From: Tachypleus tridentatus
Lineage: Eukaryota > Arthropoda > Merostomata > Xiphosura > Limulidae
Length of the DNA: 64,000 nt
Direction of reading: 5' to 3'
Assembly (NCBI RefSeq): GCF_004210375.1
Contig: NC_134834.1
Coordinates: forward strand, 16,857,027 to 16,921,026
Both the position numbers and the translations under genes were made by a program. This document shows, in pieces, positions 34,001 to 49,000 of the stretch. The notes under the pieces were generated by a model. The model made no database searches and was not told the DNA's origin. It saw only the letters and a list, made by a program, of their open reading frames with translations. Numbering within the stretch: the first letter of the stretch is position 1; each line of letters starts with the position of its first letter.

Positions 34001-37000
34001 ATTAGGGACGGCTAGAGCAAATAGTCCTCGAGTAGCTTTGCCCGAAATGAAAAAAACAAACAAACACGCAAACCAAAGAATAAAGCTTGGGTTTACGTGT
34101 GAAGGAAACGGAAAATGATTTATCACAGATTTTATAATTAAAACAAACAAACATCTTCTCCAGCTTTGCGCTTAGCAGCAAAGCAATCGAATCAATTATT
34201 ACTTAAGTACACGGAAATAACGTGCAACTGAATGCATACTTTAAACGATACAATGTAACATTTTAATATCTTGTAATAATGAAACGTAACTCACCCTGTT
34301 CGATCGAAATCTCGCTTTAATTCTCCTGTTTTGTGAGAACCAGAATTTATTTTTTTCAGAACTGTCACTCTATCAGCAGAGAAGATGAACTGTTCGGAAT
34401 TCGAAACGCAGTTTTTCTGATACTTATCTATAGTTTCTGAGCCAGAGGTCTGTGCACTGGAATCACTATCCTTGGCAGAATTGTTACCGTCGGAATCGTT
34501 GCGAAATTCATCGCTGTTCTTCGTGTACCTTTCGAGAGATCCTCGTCTGCTGTCGTTGTTGTTTCGGTCTAAGTCGATAACGCTACGGACTTCTTCTTCT
34601 AGCTGTTCTTTATTTGTGTTTTCCTTGCTACTGGTTCCTGCTACACCTGCAATTTCATCGCAGGATATTTCGTTAACTTGCTCGTCTTCCTCTGAGTGGT
34701 CTGAGCTTTGGACCAGAGGAGTAAGTCTCAGAAACGAATCTGAAACAAAGCAGAGAATCACAATCAGCGACCTCTATCTTTATAGTTTTCACAGATCATC
34801 ATACAGTTAGTTCAGGTTAGTCCATATTAAGATGTTTCATATGATACTAATTGATGCTCCGATTAGTTCAACTCACGGGGAAAATATAGGGAGGGGCCCC
34901 GGAATATAAGGGATCATATCCAAATTTCGAACCCCTTATGTTACTTCCCGTGCCATAAAGTGCATACCAACCTTCGTGACACAGAGATTCTTGTGGGTTG
35001 GGGAACCCCTTATGTTACTTTCCCGTGCCCTAAAAGTACATACCGACCTTTGTGACACAGAGAGATTCTTGTGGGTTGGGTAAAGAATATATACGTGGTA
35101 GTTGTTTGAAAGTAAGCAGAAAACAACACAATGAGCTATCTGTGCTCTTCCCACAACGAAACCCGGTGTCCAGCATTGTAAGGCTGTATGCATACTGTAT
35201 CTCAGAACGGCTGTTATGGGTATTAACACTTTTATTAATAAGGAAAGAACAGCGTTTCGATCTTTCTAGGTCATTTTCAGGTTAACAAAGAAAGAATTTG
35301 AATGTGACAGTTGACGGAAATGTGTCTTAAGTACGAGAGTATAAACAGGTACGGGATTGTAGAGGGAGTTGCAGGTGGATGTTAGGTTATTAATTAGTAT
35401 ATGCTAATATTTTATTTCAAGTGGGTTTCTCGTCATCAAGGATTACTGTAGACATGCTGCTGTGCCACCGGGGAGCATTAGTGAAGTAAGCATAATAGTA
35501 GTTGTTTTAAAGTGTTCGACGAAAAATAATTTGTAACTGATTAAAAAAACAAAAAAATATTCATGATCAATTCTTGTTCAAGTCAAACATAAAACCCGAA
35601 GAGCTTTGGTTTTTATTTTTTCACTTTATGTTTTAAATTTTGTTTAATCGGTGCGATTTACCCACTTCTGATTTCTTAAAATTATTTTATAAATTCCTAC
35701 ATAGTTTTATAAACAGTTCCACGGGGTCTGGCATGGCCAGGTGGGTTAAAGCGTTCGACTAGTAATCTGAGAATCGCGGGTTCGAATCCCCGTCGTACCA
35801 ATCGTGCTCCCCTTTTCAGCCGTTGGGGGGTTATAATGGGATGGTCAATCCCACTCTTCGTTGGTAAAATAGTAGCCCAAGAGTCGGCGGTGGGTGATGA
35901 TGACTAGCTGCTTTCCCTCTAGCCTTACACTGCTAAAGTAGGGACGGCTAGCGCAGATAGCCCTCGAGTAGCCAAGCGCGAAATTAAAAATACAAAACGA
36001 ATATGTATAAATACATACGTGTGTGAGTTGCGTTCTGGTTCTATTCATTCACACTTGAGTAGAGCTTCAATCAAGAGTATCGCAAAAACAGTTTTGGTTA
36101 CTACGGAAACAGAAGTCCTTAACTCAAGCCTCGCGCTAGTACAGCGGTATGTCTCCGGATTTACAGCGCTAAAATCAGGGGTTCGATACCCCTCGGTGGG
36201 CTCAGCAGATAGCGCGATGTGGCTTTGCTCTGAGAAAACACAACCTTAACTCAAACTTCATTGTCATTTCTAGCTTTCAACAAACCTACTAGTTTTTCCA
36301 ATTGTTGTTAGATGGTTCGGGCGCTCGACTCGCAATCCGAGAGTCGCGGGTACGAATCTCCGTCACACCAAACGTGCTCACCCTTTTAGCCGCAGAGGCG
36401 TTATATTATGACGACGAATCATACTATTCGTTTGCAAAAGAGTAGCCCAAGAGATGGCGGTGGGTGATGATGACTAGCTGCCTTCGCTCTAGTCCTACAC
36501 TGGTAAATCAGAGACGACTAGCACAGATAGCATTCGTGTCGCTTTGCACGAAATTCGAACCAAAATTTATATTTTCAAAGCCTACAGCTTGAGACTGTAA
36601 CAAACTAGTGTGGGAATAAATAGTGTAGTTTGTTTACGTTTATAGGCTTAAAAATACAATATCTCCAGTTTGATTCAACTTATAACTTTAGTTTCTTGTG
36701 TTCTCTAATCTCCTTTTATATATTAACAGTTTCTAATTATCATGTTTCTTAAAGTTGTTTACGTCCATTTATGGACAATAAACGTTAACCTACATACATG
36801 CAGTTGAATGTTACACGTTTTCCATTAGTTTGTTGTTGCCTCGGTTTCTTCTCTCACCTAACCAATATTTACTGAACCAGTTGGTTTTGTCTTTAACAAG
36901 TGAAATAGAATAAATCACCTGTCACAAGAGCAGAGAATTCTACCATGGTAATCACCTAATACTAGAAATCTCACTGAAAAAGTCACAGAAAACATAACAG

Positions 37001-40000
37001 TGAACTCGAATCCTCAACGTGAAGGTTTGTTTGTTTCGATTTTCGTGCAAAGCTACACGAGGGCTATCTGTGCTAGTTGTCCCTAATATAGCCATGTAAG
37101 ATTAGAGGGAAGGCATCTAGTCATGACCACCCACCGCCAACTCTTGGGCTACTCTTTTACCAACGAATAGTGGGATTGACAGTCTCGTTATAACGCCCCA
37201 CCCCTAAAAGAGCAAGCATGTTTGGTGTAACAGGGATACAAGCCCGCGACCCTCAGATAACGACTCGAGCGCCCTAACTAGCTGGCTATACCGAACCCAC
37301 AGCGTTACATTTTCCAGTTAATAATCTGTAATATTGCACAATTTATTTTTCAGTTAATACACATTAATTAAACACCGGATTTATTTTTTTCAATGGGGAA
37401 CCTGAAGATCTCATAGAGGGCACTACTATCCAGGTATCAGTAAAATATTCGTAGCCATGTTTTCTGTACATAAAAATATAATCAATAATAATAAGGCTGC
37501 TGGAAACAGTGTTATAAACATACGCCTTATTTACTCTAATAACATAAAGCGTTTGCTATTAGTATAGCAGTATTTATATAGCTTCCACATTTCTGCGAAG
37601 TTTGGGTGGCTTTCAAGAGAAACTTGGTCAATAGTGGTTAAAAAAACTGATAAAATATCTCCTTCTCTTTCAAGAACCAACGTAAAAATAGTTCTATGAC
37701 CTGCGGAGAAGTTTTCTTTAGTAGATTTGCCCAGTATTCATGGGCGTAGATCCTGGGGGGAAGGGGGATACATCCTCCCCTTCATTTTAGGTGGGGGGTA
37801 TGGTGCATACAATCATCCCCCCTACAGTTTGGTCTGTTGAATTGTTTTATTGCATCACAGGCCTACAAATTGTGTGTTTGTTCTTGTGATTCTTGTGTTC
37901 TTACCAATCGAATTACATAATTAGGCCTAGATGTAGGCTTTTTCAGTAGCTGAAATGTACATCTTTAATATAGGCGTGCTTCTAAGCTTTTCGATCTAAG
38001 CGATAGATCGTATCAGTCAGTAGGCCTAAGCATACATGTAAGTATTGTGGCAACAAAATTACTCTGTGATTGTATGTTTACAGCTTTCAGGTTCACGTAA
38101 TCAGAAATTACCAATTTGCAAATTGAACAGTCCACATAAGTGGTTGTAAAAATCATCCCCCCATCGGGCGTAAAAAATCTACGCCCCTGCCAGTATTAAA
38201 TATAATATTCACAGACATTTTTTTGTTTTTATCTGTGGACTCGTGAAAAAAAAATAATATAAATCAGAAATAGATAAATTCATGGTAAATATTTAGTGTA
38301 TGTTTTCGTTGTATTATTTGTTAACGTGATTAGAGTTAGCATTTATTCTCGTTAACAAATAACACGAAGAAAATGGAAACTAAAGTATAATAGTTTATCG
38401 TGAATCCTTGATACATTATCTATCAAATATTATCTGACAGAATAGAACATTCCTGTTTTTTGTTTTGTTGTTCTCATTTTTTGTGCGGAAGAATTTTGAG
38501 ATCAGACTGTTATGAGTCATATTTAAATAGCTGTTGGTGAGAAAACGCAGTTCACGAGGGACAACACATAAATTACCATTCAAACGTGAACAAGTCCCGC
38601 GAAATTTCTATTTCTTACATGATACATACCTTAGATAACGTTCGATACCTGTTTTTCTTTCATTTGTTTGTTCCGAATTTGAATCTATTCAAAATATGTC
38701 TCCATTAGACGTCGCTAGTTCTGAACTGATAAACTAGAGCGAAGGAAAACAGTCAACAGTAAACAATTCTAACTCCTGAACGACTCCAAAGGAACAGTGG
38801 AATCTGACTGTCACTCCTATAAGAACCATGAATCCTCACATACATAATACAACATGTTAACTATCTGATTACGGTCTTCATATTCATATTTCAACATGGT
38901 GACCATCAGAATACAGCCTTCATATGCCGAGTACAACATGTTGACCCTGGCCCATCTGTTTTTTAGTCAAGGGTTTATATCCTTAAAAAACTGTTTGTAC
39001 TAAACGCTTTCAAAGACAAAACGGATATCAAAGTACCCAAAGGTAATTATAACGCTCGCTTGATGAAATTGTATTTACTATAAATAAAAGTAATCAGTAG
39101 AGGGCGCTTCAGCATAAATAATAACCCTTTGTTATTTGTTATTCTTGTTGTTTTTATAAAGGCATATACAAAAATTAAATTTATCACGTTTATGTGGTAC
39201 TTTTAAAAGTTCTACGAACTTAAATGCGAGATAAAAACGTTCATAAAATAAAATACGGGAAGCACGACAGAAAAACTTGACAATTTAAGTTTACTAAAGG
39301 AAATGAATGTAATTATACATATAACTAACTGTTAGTATCCTCAACATTAATACTGCTGTAATCTGTTCTATGAAGTCAAAAGACACACGAAGTATTCATG
39401 TGACATGAATAACACTATAAGATATTAATATACTAGTTCCAATCTATAGACTTAAACAGCTTTGCATTTCAATGTTGCAGGAGACTTAAAGCGCCCCTAG
39501 TGGCACGATGGTATGTCTACGGGCTTATATTTTTGTGCATAAAAAAATGAAAACTCATATTTTCAAGCCATAACAGACTCGCTCCAGTTTATCCCGAACA
39601 CTTTACAAACACACAGTTGTCTCTAATGAAATTCTCTCGGGAAAGGTGGATTATTTGTATGGGAAAGAGGGACCTATCAGTAAAGGTCACGAACTTTCAG
39701 GTCAGGAAGCGTCCTGAGTTCACATTAGTATTCAAGTTCCGAACTTGATGATAAAAAAAAATTAAAACCACAATCACCTTTCTCTGGCTTATCCACCCAA
39801 AGATTCCCTGCAGTCGATAACAAAGATGGTGATTTCTGGACACTGGGCTTACTTGGAAGCTGAAGTGAACGAGTCCTAAATATTTTAGTTTTGCCCTCAG
39901 CATTCTGGGCTCTTCTGATCATGGCCTGCATTTCTTGGTCGCTCTAAGAAAGGAAAAAAAAAGCATTTTGGTTTTGTTAAGTTCTGTGCATCAGCTTTCA

Positions 40001-43000
40001 TCTTACCGACTTATTCTATGTCGCTCACTTCTGCCTTGTTCCAACAGTCAGTGTAAATAAAACGTTAGGGAACAAAAAGTGCACGAAATCCCACATTTTC
40101 TACGTATAAGAGATCGCTGATCCCAGTGGTAATTACCATAATCACGGTATTTATCTTTTCTTTTATTCGTGTGGCATGAGAACAACCGATCCACGAGCAG
40201 TTTGATGTACAACGAAGTTAGGAAAATTAGGGTTAACGAAGAGAAATCACAAACACTGTCCGCTGTTGAAGTTTACACAAGAATATGTTTGTGTGTGTGG
40301 TTCAGTAATGCTAAACTTTACTTTCTAAGATTTACCAGGCGTGAGACAGGTAATTTACATTTATGTCATGGAAAATCGTTAACTTCTATAAATTATTCAT
40401 GTTCTATAGCGCGGACTTTCATTTTCCAATCACATAATCTGACAGAAGCGATACAACCAAACGCTACCTGCTCTACAATGATCATGTTTGGTCGACCCTT
40501 CCTGCTTGTAACCAAGTTCAATTTCTCTACACATTTATAGTATGCATCACGACTTCTTTTTAGTTGCCATAGCAACAAAATTGAGATAGCTGGATTATTC
40601 TAAAGGTAACACAGCAAAGATACTTATTTTTTAACTAAATAAACTGAGTTGGGATTATTTACTTTTTGTTTTTTTACTATCCTTGTCACAGAAGCCGGTA
40701 TTTTATTTCCTGAAGTAAACCGAACCGTAACAACTCGTCTTTTGTTTCCTAAAGTAAATCAAGTTGTAATAACTCAGCAAGCTGTAACATCTTGTTTTTG
40801 GTTTCTAAAGTAAACCAAGCCGTAACAACTCGTCTTTTGTTTCCTAAGTAAACCAAGCTGTAATAACTCAACTCGTCTTTTGTTTCGTAACGGCTTGGTT
40901 TACTTAGGAAACAAAAGACGAGTTCTTACGGCGTGGTTTACTTTAGAAACAAAAAACGATATGTTACAGCTTGTTGAGTTGTTACGGCTTGGTTTACTTT
41001 AGGAAACAAAATACGAGTTATTACAGCTTGGTTTACTTTAGGAAACAAAAGACTAGTTGTTACAACTTGATTTACTTTAGGAAACAAAAGACGAGTTGTT
41101 ACAGCTTGGTTTACTTAGGAAACAAAAGACGAGTTGTTACAGTTTGGTTTACTTAGGAAACAAAATACGAGTTGTTACAGCTTGGTTTACTTAGGAAACA
41201 AAATACGAGTTGTTACAGCTTGGTTTACTTTAGGAAACAAAAGACGAGTTGTTACAGTTTGGTTTACTTAGGAAACAAAATACGAGTTGTTACAGTTTGG
41301 TTTACTTAGGAAACAAAATACGAGTTGTTACAGCTTGGTTTACTTTAGGAAACAAAAGACGAGTTGTTACAGCTTGGTTTACTTTAGGAAACAAAATACG
41401 AGTTGTTACAGCTTGGTTTACTTTAGGAAACAAAATACGAGTTGTTACACCTTGGTTTACTTTAGGAAACAAAATACGAGTTGTTACGGCTTGGTTAGTT
41501 GTTACAGCTTGGTTTACTTTAGGAAACAAAAGACGAGTTGTTACAGCTTGGTTAGTTGTTACAGCTTGGTTTACTTAGGAAACAAAAGACGAGATGTTAC
41601 AGCTTGGTTAGTTGTTACGGCTTGGTTTACTTTAGGAAACAAAAGACGAGTTGTTACAGCTTGGTTTACTTTAGGAAACAAAATACGAGTTGTTACAGCT
41701 TGGTTTACTTTAGGAAACAAAATACGAGTTGTTACAGCTTGGTTTACTTAGGAAACAAAAGACGAGATGTTACAGCTTGGTTAGTTGTTACGGCTTGGTT
41801 TACTTAGGAAACAAAAGACGAGTTGTTACAGCTTGGTTTACTTAGGAAACAAAAGACGAGATGTTACAGCTTGGTTTACTTTAGGAAACAAAACACGAGT
41901 TGTTACAGCTTGGTTTACTTTAGGAAACAAAATACGAGTTGTTACAGCTTGGTTTACTTTAGGAAACAAAATACGAGTTGTTACACCTTGGTTTACTTTA
42001 GGAAACAAAATATGAGTTGTTACGGCTTGGTTAGTTGTTACAGCTTGGTTTACTTTAGGAAACAAAAGACGAGTTGTTACAGCTTGGTTAGTTGTTACAG
42101 CTTGGTTTACTTAGGAAACAAAAGACGAGATGTTACAGCTTGGTTAGTTGTTACAGCTTGGTTTACTTAGGAAACAAAAGACGAGATGTTACAGCTTGGT
42201 TAGTTGTTACAGCTTGGTTTACTTAGGAAACAAAAGACGAGTTGTTACAGCTTGGTTAGTTGTTACAGCTTGGTTTACTTAGGAAACAAAAGACGAGATG
42301 TTACAGCTTTGTTAGTTGTTACAGCTTGGTTTACTTAGGAAACAAAAGACGAGATGTTACAGCTTGGTTAGTTGTTACGGCTTGGTTTACTTTAGGAAAC
42401 AAAAGACGAGTTGTTACGGCTTGGTTTACTTTAGGAAACAAAATACGAGATATTACAGCTTGGTTTACTTTAGGAAACAAAAGACGAGTTGTTACGGCTT
42501 GGTTTACTTTAGGAAACAAAAGACGAGTTGTTACAGCTTGGTTTACTTTAGGAAACAAAATACGAGATATTACAGCTTGGTTTACTTTAGGAAACAAAAG
42601 ACGAGTTGTTACAGCTTGGTTTACTTAGGAAACAAAAGACGAGTTGTTACAGTTTGGTTTACTTTAGGAAACAAAAGACGAGATGTTACAGCTTGGTTTA
42701 CTTTAGGAAACAAAAGACGAGTTGTTACAGTTTGGTTAGTTGTTACAGTTTGGTTTACTTTAGGAAACAAAAGACGAGTTGTTACAGTTTGGTTAGTTGT
42801 TACAGCTTGGTTTACTTTAGGAAACAAAAGACGAGTTGTTACAACAGGTTGGTTGTTACAGCTTGGTTTACTTAGGAAACAAAAGATGAGATGTTACAGC
42901 TTGGTTAGTTGTTACAGCTTGGTTTACTTTAGGAAACAAAAGACGAGTTGTTACAGCTTGGTTAGTTGTTACAGCTTGGTTTACTTTAGGAAACAAAAGA

Positions 43001-46000
43001 CGAGTTGTTACAGCTTGGTTAGTTGTTACAGCTTGGTTTACTTAGGAAACAAAAGACGAGATGTTACAGCTTGGTTAGTTGTTACGGCTTGATTTACTTT
43101 AGGAAACAAAAGACGAGTTGTTACGGCTTGGTTTACTTTAGGAAACAAAATACGAGATATTACAGCTTGGTTTACTTTAGGAAACAAAAGACTAGTTGTT
43201 ACAACTTGATTTACTTTAGGAAACAAAAGACGAGTTGTTACAGCTTGGTTTACTTAGGAAACAAAAGACGAGTTGTTACAGTTTGGTTTACTTTAGGAAA
43301 CAGAATACGAGTTGTTACAGTTTGGTTTACTTTAGGAAACAAAAGACGAGTTGTTACAGCTTGGTTTACTTAGGAAACAAAATACGAGTTGTTACAGCTT
43401 GGTTAGTTGTTACAGCTTGGTTTACTTTAGGAAACAAAAGACGAGATGTTACAGCTTGGTTTACTTAGGAAACAAAAGATGAGATGTTACAGCTTGGTTA
43501 GTTGTTACGGCTTGGTTTACTTTAGGAAACAAAAGACGAGTTGTTACAGCTTGGTTAGTTGTTACAGCTTGGTTTACTTAGGAAACAAAAGACGAGATGT
43601 TACAGCTTGGTTAGTTGTTACGGCTTGGTTTACTTTAGGAAACAAAAGACGAGTTGTTACGGCTTGGTTTACTTTAGGAAACAAAATACGAGATATTACA
43701 GCTTGGTTTACTTTAGGAAACAAAAGACTAGTTGTTACAACTTGATTTACTTTAGGAAACAAAAGACTAGTTGTTACAGCTTGGTTTACTTAGGAAACAA
43801 AAGACGAGATGTTACAGCTTGGTTTACTTAGGAAACAAAAGACGAGATGTTACAGCTTTGTTAGTTGTTACAGCTTGGTTTACTTAGGAAACAAAAGACG
43901 AGTTGTTACAGCTTGGTTTACTTAGGAAACAAAAGACGAGATGTTACAGCTTGGTTAGTTGTTACGGCTTGGTTTACTTAGGAAACAAAGACGAGTTGTT
44001 ACAGCTTGGTTTACTTAGGAAACAAAAGACGAGATGTTACAGCTTGGTTAGTTGTTACAGCTTGGTTTACTTTAGGAAACAAAAGACGAGTTGTTACAGC
44101 TTGGTTTACTTAGGAAACAAAAGACGAGATGTTACAGCTTGGTTAGTTGTTACGGCTTGGTTTACTTTAGGAAACAAAAGACGAGTTGTTACAGCTTGGT
44201 TAGTTGTTACGGCTTGGTTTACTTAGGAAACAAAAGACGAGATGTTACAGCTTTGTTAGTTGTTACAGCTTGGTTTACTTAGGAAACAAAAGACGAGATG
44301 TTACAGCTTTGTTAGTTGTTACGGCTTGGTTTACTTTAGGAAACAAAAGACGAGTTGTTACAGCTTGGTTTACTTAGGAAACAAAAGACGAGATGTTACA
44401 GCTTTGTTAGTTGTTACAGCTTGGTTTACTTAGGAAACAAAAGACGAGATGTTACAGCTTGGTTAGTTGTTACGGCTTGGTTTACTTTAGGAAACAAAAG
44501 ACTAGTTGTTACAACTTGATTTACTTTAGGAAACAAAAGACGAGTTGTTACAGCTTGGTTTACTTAGGAAACAAAAGACGAGATGTTACAGCTTGGTCAG
44601 TTGTTACAGCTTGGTTTACTTTAGGAAACAAAATACGAGTTATTACAGCTTGGTTTACTTTAGGAAACAAAAGACTAGTTGTTACAACTTGATTTACTTT
44701 AGGAAACAAAAGACGAGTTGTTACAGCTTGGTTTACTTAGGAAACAAAAGACGAGATGTTACAGCTTGGTTAGTTGTTACGGCTTGGTTTACTTAGGAAA
44801 CAAAAGACGAGATGTTACAGCTTTGTTAGTTGTTACAGCTTGGTTTACTTAGGAAACAAAAGACGAGATGTTACAGCTTTGTTAGTTGTTACAGCTTGGT
44901 TTACTTAGGAAACAAAAGACGAGATGTTACAGCTTTGTTAGTTGTTACAGCTTGGTTTACTTAGGAAACAAAAGACGAGATGTTACAAGCTTAGTTAGTT
45001 GTTCAGCTTGGTTTACTTTAGGAAACAAAAGACGAGTTGTTACGGCTTGGTTTACTTTAGGAAACAAAATACGAGTTGTTACACCTTGGTTTACTTTAGA
45101 AACAAAAGACTAGTTGTTACAACTTGATTTACCTTTAGGAAACAAAAGACGAGTTGTTACAGCTTGGTTTACTTAGGAAACAAAAGACGAGATGTTACAG
45201 CTTGGTCAGTTGTTACAGCTTGGTTTACTTAGGAAACAAAAGACGAGATGTTACAGCTTGGTTAGTTGTTACGGCTTGGTTTACTTTAGGAAACAAAAGA
45301 CGAGATGTTACAGCTTGGTTAGTTGTTACGGCTTGGTTTACTTAGGAAACAAAAGACGAGATGTTACAGCTTTGTTAGTTGTTACAGCTTGGTTTACTTA
45401 GGAAACAAAAGACGAGATGTTACAGCTTTGTTAGTTGTTACAGCTTGGTTTACTTAGGAAACAAAAGACGAGATGTTACAGCTTGGTTAGTTGTTACGGC
45501 TTGGTTTACTTTAGGAAACAAAAGACGAGATGTTACAGCTTGGTTAGTTGTTACGGCTTGGTTTACTTTAGGAAACAAAAGACGAGTTGTTACGGCTTGG
45601 TTTACTTTAGGAAACAAAATACGAGTTGTTACACCTTGGTTTACTTTAGGAAACAAAAGACGAGTTGTTACAGTTTGGTTTACTTTAGGAAACAAAAGAC
45701 TAGTTGTTACAACTTGATTTACTTTAGGAAATAAAAGACGAGATGTTACAGCTTGGTTTACTTAGGAAACAAAAGATGAGATGTTACAGCTTGGTTAGTT
45801 GTTACAGCTTGGTTTACTTAGGAAACAAAAGACGAGTTGTTACAGCTTGGTTAGTTGTTACGGCTTGGTTTACTTTAGGAAACAAAAGACGAGATGTTAC
45901 AGCTTGGTTAGTTGTTACAGCTTGGTTTACTTAGGAAACAAAAGACGAGATGTTACAGCTTGGTTAGTTGTTACAGCTTGGTTTACTTTAGGAAACAAAA

Positions 46001-49000
46001 GACGAGTTGTTACGGCTTGGTTTATTTAGGAAACAAAAGACGAGATGTTACAGCTTGGTTAGTTGTTACAGCTTGGTTTACTTAGGAAACAAAAGACGAG
46101 ATGTTACAGCTTGGTTAGTTGTTACGGCTTGGTTTACTTTAGGAAACAAAAGACGAGTTGTTACGGCTTGGTTTACTTTAGGAAACAAAATACGAGTTGT
46201 TACACCTTGGTTTACTTTAGGAAACAAAAGACGAGTTGTTACAGTTTGGTTTACTTTAGGAAACAAAAGACTAGTTGTTACAACTTGATTTACTTTAGGA
46301 AACAAAAGACGAGTTGTTACAGTTTGGTTTACTTTAGGAAACAAAAGACGAGTTGTTACAGTTTGGTTTACTTTAGGAAACAAAAGACGAGTTGTTACAG
46401 CTTGGTTTACTTAGGAAACAAAAGATGAGATGTTACAGCTTGGTTAGTTGTTACAGCTTGGTTTACTTAGGAAACAAAAGACGAGTTGTTACAGCTTGGT
46501 TAGTTGTTACGGCTTGGTTTACTTTAGGAAACAAAAGACGAGTTGTTACGGCTTGGTTTACTTAGGAAACAAAAGACGAGATGTTACAGCGGTTAGTTGT
46601 TACAGCTTGGTTTACTTAGGAAACAAAAGACGAGATGTTACAGCTTGGTTAGTTGTTACAGCTTGGTTTACTTTAGGAAACAAAAGACGAGTTGTTACGG
46701 CTTGGTTTACTTAGGAAACAAAAGACGAGATGTTACAGCTTGGTTAGTTGTTACAGCTTGGTTTACTTAGGAAACAAAAGACGAGATGTTACAGCTTGGT
46801 TAGTTGTTACGGCTTGGTTTACTTTAGGAAACAAAAGACGAGTTGTTACGGCTTGGTTTACTTTAGGAAACAAAATACGAGTTGTTACACCTTGGTTTAC
46901 TTTAGGAAACAAAAGACGAGTTGTTACAGTTTGGTTTACTTTAGGAAACAAAAGACTAGTTGTTACAACTTGATTTACTTTAGGAAACAAAAGACGAGTT
47001 GTTACAGTTTGGTTTACTTTAGGAAACAAAAGACTAGTTGTTACAACTTGATTTACTTTAGGAAACAAAAGACGAGTTGTTACAGTTTGGTTTACTTTAG
47101 GAAACAAAAGACGAGTTGTTACAGTTTGGTTTACTTTAGGAAACAAAATACGAGTTGTTACAGTTTGGTTTACTTTAGGAAACAAAAGACGAGTTGTTAC
47201 AGTTTGGTTTACTTTAGGAAACAAAAGACGAGTTGTTACAGTTTGGTTTACTTTAGGAAACAAAATACGAGTTGTTACAGTTTGGTTTACTTTAGGAAAC
47301 AAAAGACGAGTTGTTACACCTTGGTTTACTTTAGGAAACAAAAGACTAGTTGTTACAACTTGATTTACTTTAGGAAACAAAAGACGAGTTGTTACAGTTT
47401 GGTTTACTTTAGGAAACAAAAGACGAGTTGTTACAGTTTGGTTTACTTTAGGAAACAAAATACGAGTTGTTACAGTTTGGTTTACTTTAGGAAACAAAAG
47501 ACGAGTTGTTACACCTTGGTTTACTTTAGGAAACAAAAGACTAGTTGTTACAACTTGATTTACTTTAGGAAATAAAAGACGAGTTGTTACAGCTTGGTTT
47601 ACTTAGGAAACAAAAGACGAGATGTTACAGCTTTGTTAGTTGTTACGGCTTGGTTTACTTTAGGAAACAAAAGACGAGTTGTTACGGCTTGGTTTACTTT
47701 AGGAAACAAAAGACGAGTTGTTACGGCTTGGTTTACTTTAGGAAACAAAAGACTAGTTGTTACAACTTGATTTACTTTAGGAAATAAAAGACGAGTTGTT
47801 ACAGCTTGGTTTACTTAGGAAACAAAAGACGAGTTGTTACAGCTTGGTTTACTTAGGAAACAAAAGATGAGATGTTACAGCTTAGTTAGTTGTTACAGCT
47901 TGGTTTACTTTAGGAAACAAAAGACGAGTTGTTACGGCTTGGTTTACTTTAGGAAACAAAATACGAGATATTACAGCTTGGTTTACTTTAGGAAACAAAA
48001 GACTAGTTGTTACAACTTGATTTACTTTAGGAAACAAAAGACGAGTTGTTACAGCTTGGTTTACTTAGGAAACAAAAGACGAGATGTTACAGCTTTGTTA
48101 GTTGTTACGGCTTGGTTTACTTTAGGAAACAAAAGACGAGTTGTTACAGCTTGGTTTACTTAGGAAACAAAAGACGAGATGTTACAGCTCGGTTTACTTA
48201 GGAAACAAAAGACGAGTTGTTACAGCGGTTTACTTAGGAAACAAAAGACGAGATGTTACAGCTTTGTTAGTTGTTACGGCTTGGTTTACTTTAGGAAACA
48301 AAAGACGAGTTGTTACAGCTTGGTTTATTTAGGAAACAAAAGACGAGATGTTACAGCTTGGTTAGTTGTTACGGCTTGGTTTACTTTAGGAAACAAAAGA
48401 CGAGTTGTTACAGCTTGGTTTACTTTAGGAAACAAAAGACGAGTTGTTACAGCTTGGTTTACTTAGGAAACAAAAGACGAGTTGTTACAGCTTGGTTTAC
48501 TTAGGAAACAAAAGACGAGATGTTACAGCTTTGTTAGTTGTTACGGCTTGGTTTACTTTAGGAAACAAAAGACGAGTTGTTACAGCTTGGTTTACTTAGG
48601 AAACAAAAGACGAGATGTTACAGCTTGGTTAGTTGTTACGGCTTGGTTTACTTTAGGAAACAAAAGACGAGTTGTTACAGCTTGGTTTACTTTAGGAAAC
48701 AAAAGACGAGTTGTTACAGTTTGGTTAGTTGTTACAGCTTGGTTTACTTAGGAAACAAAAGACGAGTTGTTACAGCTTGGTTAGTTGTTACGGCTTGGTT
48801 TACTTTAGGAAACAAAAGACGAGTTGTTACGGCTTGGTTTACTTAGGAAACAAAAGATGAGATGTTACAGCTTGGTTAGTTGTTACGGCTTGGTTTACTT
48901 AGGAAACAAAAGACGAGTTGTTACAGCTTGGTTAGTTGTTACAGCTTGGTTTACTTTAGGAAACAAAAGATGAGATGTTACAGCTTGGTTAGTTGTTACA

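Noticed and set aside
34472-34810. Plus-strand frame of 112 codons
   Set aside because: It is the shadow of the minus-strand exon 34295-34739.
40169-40540. Plus-strand frame of 123 codons
   Set aside because: No recognisable domain, no repeat or codon signal, and it lies in an intron of the opposite gene.
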